Source: Desulfovibrio sp. (lineage in GTDB: Bacteria > Desulfobacterota > Desulfovibrionia > Desulfovibrionales > Desulfovibrionaceae). From it: DNA of 7,014 nucleotides. Below are positions 1 through 5,756 of this stretch, one piece after another. The position numbers and the translations under genes are program-made. Below the pieces are notes generated by a model. That model searched no databases and had not been told where the DNA came from. It saw nothing but the letters and a program-made list of their open reading frames with translations. The first letter of the stretch is position 1. Every line of letters begins with the position of its first letter. The stretch is taken from positions 1-7,014 of the forward strand of contig JAISXC010000044.1 in the NCBI GenBank assembly GCA_031270875.1, in the 5' to 3' direction.

Positions 1-1034
1 TCCATAAGCAGTTTTTCCCCAAGTTTCTTGGTTACGCCGGACAATTCAATGACGATTTTTCCCAGGCGCGGGCCGGGCGGAATATATATCTCCAGGTCGG
101 ACGCCCGTTTTTCGCTTTCGTGGGAAAGCATGGCCTCATAGGCGTTGAGCCTCGCCTTGCCCTTGGCGTGACGGCCCTTGGGCGACATGCGTATCCACTC
201 CAGCTCGCGGGCCAGCGTTTTCCGGCGTTCGGCTTCCGTTTTCTCCTCGCCGGCAAGGCGTTTCTGTTTCTGCTCCAGCCAGGAGGAATAGTTGCCCTTC
301 CAGGGGATTCCCCTGCCTCTGTCCAGTTCCAGTATCCAGCCGGCGACATTGTCCAGAAAATACCTGTCGTGGGTCACGGCAATGACGGTGCCGGGAAAGA
401 TGGAGAGATAGCGTTCAAGCCAGGCCACGGATTCGGCGTCAAGGTGGTTGGTCGGCTCGTCCAGCAACAGTATATCCGGGTTCTGCAACAAAAGCCGGCA
501 CAGGGCCACGCGGCGGCGCTCGCCGCCGGAGACGCGATCAACGGGCATGTCCGCCGGCGGACAACGCAAGGCGTCCATGGCCATTTCCAGCCGCGCGTCC
601 AAATCCCAGACGTTTTTGGCGTCCATCAATTCCTGCACTTCGGCCTGTCTGGCTATCAGGGCGTCCATTTCCCCTGGTTCCATCGGCTCGGCAAAGCGGG
701 CGTTGATGGCTTCAAATTCCTTGGCGATGGCCGTGAGAGCCCTGACGCCTTCTTCCACAACCTCACGTACAGTGCGTTTTTCAGACGCGAGCGGTTCCTG
801 CTCCAGATAGCCGATGCAGTACCCCGGCGCGAGAACGGTTTTTCCGTCAAAAGCCTGATCCACGCCGGCAAGAATTTTCAGGAGCGATGATTTCCCGGCG
901 CCGTTCATACCCAGAACGCCGATTTTCGCCCCGTAAAAATAGGAGAGGGAAATATCCTTGAGCACTTCCTTCTGTCCGTGGCGCTTGGAAACGCGAATCA
1001 TGGAATAGATGACTTTGTCCGGTTCGTTGCCCAT
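1..1034 (-). CDS. ettA: Energy-dependent translational throttle protein EttA (ABC-F ATPase), 3' part off the left edge
   Basis: ABC-F family ATPase. From the family: it binds the ribosomal E site and controls entry of 70S initiation complexes into elongation according to ATP/ADP level. The frame is open for 344 codons with no frameshift; the usual length is about 555 residues, so most of the second ABC domain lies outside the window. Visible parts in order: Walker A GMNGAGKS at 42-49; Q-loop Gln79; the helical arm insertion typical of EttA at about 90-160; signature SGGER at 169-173; Walker B ending in Asp192-Glu193, followed by PTNHLD; switch His222 in THDRYFLD; the charged linker at about 246-325 with [12 protein letters not shown] (285-296) and the family motif IPPGPRLG (318-325); then the first strand of ABC domain 2. 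No membrane segments, as expected for a cytosolic ABC-F protein. Start: ATGs lie in tandem at 1037 and 1034; GAGG at 1043-1040 is 5 bases from the second and only 2 from the first, so 1034 is preferred. It is divergent from the tRNA-Ser gene. Confidence 0.95.
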   Translation of the reverse strand, partial: MGNEPDKVIYSMIRVSKRHGQKEVLKDISLSYFYGAKIGVLGMNGAGKSSLLKILAGVDQAFDGKTVLAPGYCIGYLEQEPLASEKRTVREVVEEGVRALTAIAKEFEAINARFAEPMEPGEMDALIARQAEVQELMDAKNVWDLDARLEMAMDALRCPPADMPVDRVSGGERRRVALCRLLLQNPDILLLDEPTNHLDAESVAWLERYLSIFPGTVIAVTHDRYFLDNVAGWILELDRGRGIPWKGNYSSWLEQKQKRLAGEEKTEAERRKTLARELEWIRMSPKGRHAKGKARLNAYEAMLSHESEKRASDLEIYIPPGPRLGKIVIELSGVTKKLGEKLLM

Positions 1035-1039
1035 CATTT

Positions 1040-1043
1040 CCTC
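1040..1043 (-). promoter_or_regulatory. Ribosome binding site of ettA, decides between two tandem ATGs
   Basis: Reading the minus strand, GAGG stands 5 bases before the ATG at 1034 and 2 bases before the ATG at 1037. The spacing favours initiation at 1034, giving an N-terminus MGNEPDK that fits the family. The alternative adds only one methionine. Confidence 0.6.
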
Positions 1044-1080
1044 GCAGTACAGTCATGTAACCTGTTTTGCCGCTTGTCCC

Positions 1081-1111
1081 CTCAGGAGAAAGCATACAAC
1101 GAACTCAGGAG
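1081..1111. repeat. Pair of 8-base direct repeats in the ettA promoter
   Basis: CTCAGGAG occurs at 1081-1088 and again at 1104-1111, 23 bases apart. Each copy is a small dyad (CTC-2 bases-GAG). One copy lies in the promoter spacer and the other over the predicted transcription start of ettA. It could be a two-site operator or chance; the flanks of the two copies do not match. Confidence 0.45.
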
Positions 1112-1119
1112 TATTTCAA
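1091..1119 (-). promoter_or_regulatory. Sigma70-type promoter for ettA
   Basis: On the minus strand a -35 box TTGAAA (1119-1114) is followed by exactly 17 bases and a -10 box TATGCT (1096-1091). That is 5/6 and 4/6 matches to consensus. Transcription would start near 1084 and give a leader of about 50 bases before the ettA start at 1034. An 8-base direct repeat (CTCAGGAG on the plus strand) lies in the spacer and again just downstream of the -10 box. Prediction by eye only. Confidence 0.6.
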
Positions 1120-1177
1120 CTTAGCGATTGTGACAGTACCGGGAGTGTGTGCTCTCGACAGCAGGCCTGAAACGCGC

Positions 1178-1207
1178 TTGACAGTGACGAGGCCTCTGGG
1201 CTAATAT
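1178..1207 (+). promoter_or_regulatory. Sigma70-type promoter for tRNA-Ser(GCU)
   Basis: A perfect -35 box TTGACA (1178-1183) is followed by an 18-base spacer and TAATAT (1202-1207, 4/6 match), inside an AT-rich run 1202-1212. Transcription would begin near 1214, leaving about 20 bases of 5' leader before the tRNA. A GC-rich stretch just after the -10 (cctgcgc at 1213-1219) resembles a stringent discriminator, which is common for stable RNA genes, but this is inference. Confidence 0.65.
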
Positions 1208-1233
1208 TATAACCTGCGCTGAAGATACAGAAT

Positions 1234-1328
<95 letters not shown>

Positions 1329-1576
1329 GATGGTTGTCCCTTCGGATTCAAAAAGTCCAACTTTCTTGAAAACAAAAAATACTTCAGAGAGAGCTTGCCC
1401 AAGGCGGCGTTCCATGTCCACAGACTTGCTTCCACGCGTTTGCCCGATACTCTCCTGCGTCGTCAAGCCCGCGGGCAATCCGCAAACATAACCGCGCCAG
1501 CCGGCAGAGCGGATGGCGCTCTCACAGGTTTCGCGCGGCCCTGGATTCCGTTTCTTTACCGTTACCGGAGGGGTAC
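1329..1576 (+). other. Spacer between tRNA-Ser and the ThiF-like gene, with two small inverted repeats
   Basis: These 248 bases hold no convincing gene. An AT-rich part (about 1340-1385) contains a weak 5-bp hairpin AAAGT/ACTTT (1352-1356 with 1360-1364) without a T-run, so I do not call a terminator after the tRNA. Further on are a 10-base palindrome GCCCGCGGGC (1467-1476) and a 6-bp hairpin AGAGCG-GATGG-CGCTCT (1506-1522). A poor promoter match, TTGCTT (1426-1431) with TACTCT (1448-1453) and a 16-base spacer, is the best start-site candidate I found for the next gene. The region ends in a strong ribosome binding site. Confidence 0.5.
1506..1522 (+). repeat. Stem-loop in the leader of the ThiF-like gene
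   Basis: A perfect 6-bp stem AGAGCG/CGCTCT closes a 5-base loop GATGG, about 55 bases before the start codon. No T-run follows, so it is not a rho-independent terminator. It could stabilise the leader or be chance in GC-rich DNA. Confidence 0.35.
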
Positions 1577-2500
1577 ATGCGCATGTGGGACGCCCTGATA
1601 TCGCGTCAGGAAGGATACATAAATTTCAATCCGGAAACACACGCCGCAATGGCCGCAACAAAACTTGCCGTCATAGGCACCGGTGGCAACGGGGCGGTGA
1701 TTGATCTGCTGGTGCGCGCGGGATTTACAAAATTTGTCATTATCGACCCGGATACAATTGACCTTACCAACCTCAACAGATTGCCTTTTTATCCGGCGCA
1801 TGCCGATTTGCCAAAAGTGGAGTGCTGGAAAAAACACATCCTCGCCCTCAACCCCGAATGCGAGGTGACGGCGCATCAAAAAAAGATTACCAGACGCGAC
1901 GGTCCCTGGCTCGAAAAGGAACTGTCCGGCGTCAGGCTGGTTTTCCTGGGTACCACTGATTCTGAAGCCAATCTGGTGACAGGCCGCGTAACGGCATGTC
2001 TTGGCATTCGCATGATTATCGGGCCCGCCTCCTCGGGAAGCGCGGTTGTGAGTACCTTTATCCATGACAATGGCCTGACCCTGGAGGAGGTCGGGAGGCT
2101 GGGGACAGAGGGAATCCCTCTGGAAGAGATAGACTACGGAACGTTGAGGTCACGCCATTTCGCGGCCCTGGCCTATCCGGGACGTGACAGAAACTATCGT
2201 CCGGAAGTGTGGGAGGGTTTGCGCAACTGGACCAGCACCGCCCGTTCCTGTGGAATTTTCGTCCGTCTGACCAACGCCGTGATGGCCTTTGAAGGCGTGA
2301 AAAACGCTATTTCCTTGAATGGGCTTCCACTGTTGGGGACGCGGATCATAGCCATTCCGGAGGTGCAGATATTTGATCCGCGCACCGGCTGCGCCTATCT
2401 GCTGAATATTTTGACGGGAAAAATCGGAATACCGGATTGGCTGACAGGCCAGATCCGCTGGGAAGATATGTCCGCCGGGGCGCAAACTGCGGAGAAATAA
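1577..2500 (+). CDS. E1-like (ThiF/MoeB/HesA superfamily) adenylyltransferase of unknown substrate, no zinc cysteines
   Basis: A 307-residue protein with the E1 activating-enzyme Rossmann core. From the superfamily: such enzymes use ATP to adenylate a C-terminal carboxylate, usually of a ubiquitin-like sulfur carrier or peptide. Seen: N-terminal SRQ with Arg10, matching the RYSRQ arginine segment of MoeB/ThiF; nucleotide loop GTGGNG at 34-39; IIDPDTIDLTNLNR at 55-68, with Asp57/Asp59 and the conserved N-x-x-R end; LPK with Lys80; Asp128 in GTTDSE, at the place of the MoeB catalytic aspartate; and the C-terminal superfamily helix RLTNAVMAFEGVKNAI at 230-245. Odd: the CxxC pairs that bind zinc in MoeB/ThiF are absent, and residues about 160-224 form a divergent, charged segment rich in Glu and Arg. 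Cys225 (RSCG) lies roughly where the MoeB/ThiF cysteine lies, but my alignment there is loose. Start 1577 is supported by GGAGGGG at 1567-1573. The stop overlaps the next gene's start by one base. It is not TcdA-like in its motifs. Fold confident, function unknown. Confidence 0.85.
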   Translation: MRMWDALISRQEGYINFNPETHAAMAATKLAVIGTGGNGAVIDLLVRAGFTKFVIIDPDTIDLTNLNRLPFYPAHADLPKVECWKKHILALNPECEVTAHQKKITRRDGPWLEKELSGVRLVFLGTTDSEANLVTGRVTACLGIRMIIGPASSGSAVVSTFIHDNGLTLEEVGRLGTEGIPLEEIDYGTLRSRHFAALAYPGRDRNYRPEVWEGLRNWTSTARSCGIFVRLTNAVMAFEGVKNAISLNGLPLLGTRIIAIPEVQIFDPRTGCAYLLNILTGKIGIPDWLTGQIRWEDMSAGAQTAEK

Positions 2501-2502
2501 TG
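2498..2502 (+). promoter_or_regulatory. TAATG stop-start overlap coupling the ThiF-like and mutT genes
   Basis: The stop TAA of the ThiF-like gene (2498-2500) shares its last base with the ATG of mutT (2500-2502). The ribosome binding site GGAG (2491-2494) of mutT lies inside the upstream gene. This arrangement is typical of co-transcribed, translationally coupled genes. Confidence 0.8.
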
Positions 2503-2976
2503 GCAGCGCAGATGGAAGTGGCGGTGGGCATTGTCTGGCGGGGCGATTGTTTTCTCGCGTCGAAACGCCCAAGGCAGATGCCGCTTGCGGGGTATTGGGA
2601 GTTTCCCGGCGGCAAAATCGAAGAGGGAGAAAGCCCTTACTCGGCTCTGTGTCGGGAACTGGAAGAGGAATTGGGCATTTTTGTCCAGAAGGCGGAATTC
2701 TGGAAAATTTTCACGCACTTTTATGCCAGGCACGCCGTGGAAGTCCGTCTGCATTTTTTTCACGTGCGGGCCTTCCTGAAGGAACCAGCCCCGCTGGAAG
2801 GACAAAATCTCCACTGGGTCAATCCGGCCGAGGCGAAAAATATGGATTTCCTGCCGGCCGACATTGCTGTGCTGGCCGAACTGTGCACAGGCAACGTCGC
2901 GCAGGCGGAGGATCCGCGGCAAGCCGCAGTTCCGGCGGGCGCGCTCACCGGCGGCATTTCGGAAAAACGCCGGTAA
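2500..2976 (+). CDS. mutT: MutT-type Nudix hydrolase, probable 8-oxo-dGTP diphosphatase
   Basis: A 158-residue Nudix protein. From the family, MutT hydrolyses 8-oxo-(d)GTP to the monophosphate and pyrophosphate, preventing A:T to C:G mutations. Seen: a complete Nudix box from Gly38 to Ile60, fitting G-x5-E-x7-R-E-U-x-E-E-x-G-U with metal-binding Glu53, Glu56 and Glu57. It is preceded by GYWEFPGG (31-38), as in MutT, and by the usual first strand VAVGIVWR (7-14). LHWVNPAEA (104-112) matches the typical MutT C-terminal strand. Residues about 130-158 form an Ala/Gly-rich, basic-ended tail (GGISEKRR) beyond the core, which makes it longer than E. coli MutT (about 129). Start: the ATG at 2500 is preceded by GGAG at 2491-2494, five bases away; the frame is open further up, to an ATG at 2437, but that lies inside the ThiF-like gene and lacks family support. 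The TAATG overlap suggests translational coupling to the upstream gene. Other Nudix substrates cannot be excluded. Confidence 0.88.
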   Translation: MAAQMEVAVGIVWRGDCFLASKRPRQMPLAGYWEFPGGKIEEGESPYSALCRELEEELGIFVQKAEFWKIFTHFYARHAVEVRLHFFHVRAFLKEPAPLEGQNLHWVNPAEAKNMDFLPADIAVLAELCTGNVAQAEDPRQAAVPAGALTGGISEKRR

Positions 2977-3056
2977 AATGTAGCTTATCCCATCTTACAC
3001 AAAACCATGGTCACTATCGTTCAATCCCTCCCCTGTCAGAATCAAATAAGCACAGT

Positions 3057-5720
3057 TTATTCCTCCTCAGCAAGCGCCTCGGCAAAGCGTTTTCTGAGGC
3101 TCAGCAATTTGTCTCTGGCGTCCCGCAGGCTGGCGGCGTTGTCAGACGCGCGCCGCACAATTTCCTCCGGCGCGCGTCTGACAAAGTTTTCATTGTGGAG
3201 TTTTTTGTCGGCGGCCGCCATGTCTTTTTCCACTCTTGCCAGTTCCCTGTCCAGCCGCGCCAGTTCGCTTGCCGGATCCACAGATCCCCTGAGTGGCATA
3301 ATCACCTGACAGCCTTGCACCACAGCGGAAGCCGAAGCTCTGGGCGCGCCGGATGGCGTTCCGATTTGCAGGGATTCTAGGCGGGCCAGCGTCATGATCA
3401 TTTCACGGCACGTTTCCAGCAGGCTGGCCTGCCGGGCGTCCGCAGGATGGATGAGCAGGTCCGTTTTCCGCGACGGCGCTATGTTCAGCTCCGCCTTGAC
3501 GGTGCGCACCGCCACAATGACTTCCTGAATGAATTCCATGCGGCGCGCTTCGGCTTCGCGTACGCAGCCGGGCCGCGGGGCGGGCCAGGGTTCTCCGGCT
3601 ATGTCCGTGGCCTTTCCGGTCGCCGACGGCAGGTTTTGCCAGATTTCCGCCGTCACGAAAGGCATGATGGGGTGCAGAAGTACAAGCGCTTCGCGCAGGG
3701 CAAGCCAGAGCACATATCTGGCGCAGTTGACGCGCTCCTTGTCCTGCGACTGCAAATCCGGCTTGACAAGTTCCAGATGCCAGTCGCAGAATTCATTCCA
3801 CAGGAATTTGTAACCCGACTGGGCCGCGTCGTTGAAGCGGTATTCCGTGAAAGCCGCGTCCATGTCGTTCTTGACGGCTTCCAAACGGTGCAGCAGCCAC
3901 TGGTTGTGCAGACCTTGCACGTTAGCCGGGTCAATCTCTTTCGGCGTTTCCGCAAGATGGATGAGGGCAAACCGCGCGGCATTCCACAATTTGTTCACAA
4001 AATGGCGGTAGCCTTCAATGCGGTCTTCTGACAGGCGGATATCTCTGCCCATGGCGGCGAAAGCCGTGAGAGTGAACCGCAGGGCGTCGCAACCGTATTT
4101 TTCGATCATGGCGAGCGGATCGATGACGTTGCCTGTGGATTTGGACATCTTGCGCCCCGATGCGTCCCGCACGAGCGCGTGAAGGTATACGTGCCTGAAT
4201 GGCGGCTCGCCCATAAAGTGCAGGCCCATCATCATCATGCGGGCCACCCAGAAAAAGAGGATGTCAAAGCCGGTTACCAGCACGGACGTCGGGTACCAGC
4301 GGGCCAGATCGGCTGTTCTCTCCGGCCAGCCCATGGTGGAAAAGGGCCACAGGGCCGAGGAAAACCACGTGTCAAGAACGTCATCGTCCTGCGCCAGTCC
4401 ACCGGAACCGCAGGCATGACAGGCTGAGGGCGTTTCCTCGGCGACGGTCAGCGCGCCGCAGGCGGGGCATGTCCAGGCCGGTATGCGGTGCCCCCACCAT
4501 ATCTGGCGGCTGATGCACCAGTCGCGGATATTGTCCAGCCAGTGGTTCCAGGTTTTCACCCATGTTTCGGGATAGATCCGCGTCAGCTCCGGCACTGCGC
4601 GGCGGGCTGCCGGAGCCATTTTTGTGGCGGCCACGAACCACTGTTCGGAGACGTGCGGCTCCACCGCCGTATGGCAGCGGTAGCAGCGGCCGACGGCGTG
4701 TTCCATGTCTTCCGCTCCCGACAAATCCCCGGCTGCCGTGATGTCGGCCACAATTTTCTCGCGGCAGGCGTTCTTGGCGAGACCCGCGTACGGCCCGGCT
4801 TCACCGGTCATGACGCCGTCTTCGTCGATGGCCTGGATGAACCGGAGATGGTGTTTGTTGCCCAGCGTCCAGTCGTTGTGGTCGTGGCAGGGGGTCACTT
4901 TCAGCGCGCCGGTGCCGAATTCCCTGTCCACATAGGCGTCGGCGATGATGGGGATTTCGCGCCCTAGTACGGGCACAAGGGCTGTTTTGCCTATAAGGTG
5001 CCGATAGCGTTCGTCTTCGGGATGAACGCAAACCGCCGTGTCGCCGGGGATGGTTTCCGGACGGGTGGTGGCGACGACAACGGAGCCGGAGCCGTCCGCC
5101 AGACGATAGCGCACCCGCCAGAGACGGCCCTTCCGCTGTTCGTGTTCCACCTCATCGTCGGCCAGAGCCGTATGGCAGCGCGAGCACCAGTTAATGATGT
5201 ACCTGCCCTTGTAGACAAACCCCTCATGGTAGAGCCGCACAAAAACTTTGCGAACCGCGGCGGAGAGCCCTTCATCCATGGTAAAGCGCAGCCGGCTCCA
5301 GTCTACAGAGGCGCCGAGAGCTCCGATCTGATCAAGAATGCGGTTGCCGTAGTCCTCCTTCCAGGCCCAGACGCGTTCCACAAAGGCTTCCCGCCCGAGA
5401 TCCTGACGTTTTTTTCCCTCATTGGCCAGAGCCCGCTCCACCACATTCTGCGTGGCTATGCCGGCATGGTCCGTGCCGGGAACCCAAAGCACATTTTTGC
5501 CCTTTTGCCGGGCATGGCGGCAGAGGACGTCTATAAGGGCAAGGTTGAGGGCGTGTCCGATGTGCAGCGCGCCGGTGACGTTCGGCGGCGGTATGACGAT
5601 GGAAAACGCCTCGCCGGGCGCATCGGGAACCGGCGTGAAAACGCGGCTTTCCTCCCAGTGCTTGCGCCAGCGGGATTCGACATTTTTGGGCTCGTAGCCC
5701 TTGGGGAGCTGTTCCGCCAT
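3057..5720 (-). CDS. valS: Valine--tRNA ligase (ValRS), complete
   Basis: A class Ia aminoacyl-tRNA synthetase of 887 residues, normal for bacterial ValRS. It charges tRNA-Val and edits misactivated threonine in the cytosol. Seen in order: PPPNVTGALHIGHALN with the HIGH signature at 53-56; the CP1 editing insertion at about 195-345, containing ATTRPETIPGDTAV (217-230) and the GTGALKVTP segment (269-277); DWCISRQIWWGH at 400-411; GFDILFFWVARM at 484-495; KMSKS at 524-528; the anticodon-binding helical region at about 570-760; and a C-terminal coiled-coil tRNA-binding arm at about 815-887. Cysteine pairs CSRC (179-182), CYRC (346-349), CPAC (418-421) and CHAC (434-437) look like zinc sites. Start: the ATG at 5720 has GGAG at 5732-5729, 8 bases away, and begins MAEQLPKGYEPKNVESRW like the family; an upstream ATG at 5822 would overlap the divergent gene and is rejected. 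No clear terminator follows the stop. It is convergent with mutT and divergent from the BPL_N gene. Confidence 0.98.
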   Translation of the reverse strand: MAEQLPKGYEPKNVESRWRKHWEESRVFTPVPDAPGEAFSIVIPPPNVTGALHIGHALNLALIDVLCRHARQKGKNVLWVPGTDHAGIATQNVVERALANEGKKRQDLGREAFVERVWAWKEDYGNRILDQIGALGASVDWSRLRFTMDEGLSAAVRKVFVRLYHEGFVYKGRYIINWCSRCHTALADDEVEHEQRKGRLWRVRYRLADGSGSVVVATTRPETIPGDTAVCVHPEDERYRHLIGKTALVPVLGREIPIIADAYVDREFGTGALKVTPCHDHNDWTLGNKHHLRFIQAIDEDGVMTGEAGPYAGLAKNACREKIVADITAAGDLSGAEDMEHAVGRCYRCHTAVEPHVSEQWFVAATKMAPAARRAVPELTRIYPETWVKTWNHWLDNIRDWCISRQIWWGHRIPAWTCPACGALTVAEETPSACHACGSGGLAQDDDVLDTWFSSALWPFSTMGWPERTADLARWYPTSVLVTGFDILFFWVARMMMMGLHFMGEPPFRHVYLHALVRDASGRKMSKSTGNVIDPLAMIEKYGCDALRFTLTAFAAMGRDIRLSEDRIEGYRHFVNKLWNAARFALIHLAETPKEIDPANVQGLHNQWLLHRLEAVKNDMDAAFTEYRFNDAAQSGYKFLWNEFCDWHLELVKPDLQSQDKERVNCARYVLWLALREALVLLHPIMPFVTAEIWQNLPSATGKATDIAGEPWPAPRPGCVREAEARRMEFIQEVIVAVRTVKAELNIAPSRKTDLLIHPADARQASLLETCREMIMTLARLESLQIGTPSGAPRASASAVVQGCQVIMPLRGSVDPASELARLDRELARVEKDMAAADKKLHNENFVRRAPEEIVRRASDNAASLRDARDKLLSLRKRFAEALAEEE

Positions 5721-5756
5721 CTTGCTTTCTCCACACAAAGCGGCAATAGTAAGGTT
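5721..5756. promoter_or_regulatory. 36-base divergent gap between valS and the BPL_N gene
   Basis: Both ribosome binding sites lie in this gap: GGAG (5732-5729, minus strand) for valS, and AAGG (5751-5754, plus strand) for the BPL_N gene, only 2 bases from its ATG. The gap is too short for two full promoters with leaders, so at least one must sit inside the opposite coding region. On the minus strand a possible -10 TACTAT (5751-5746) for valS has no good -35 partner. Confidence 0.45.

Noticed and set aside
120..890. 256-codon open frame on the plus strand opposite ettA
   Set aside because: It is antisense to a fully convincing ABC-F gene, has no recognisable motif, and such long shadows are common opposite GC-rich coding DNA.
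1352..1364. Hairpin AAAGT-CCA-ACTTT as terminator of the tRNA
   Set aside because: The stem is only 5 bp, AT-rich, and is followed by an A-rich rather than T-rich stretch.
2947..2974. Hairpin ACCGGCG/CGCCGGT as a terminator of mutT or valS
   Set aside because: The loop is 14 bases, no T-run follows on either strand, and the stem lies within the mutT coding sequence.
2547..3380. 277-codon plus-strand frame spanning mutT and the end of valS
   Set aside because: It lies out of frame in mutT and antisense in valS, both of which have clear family motifs.
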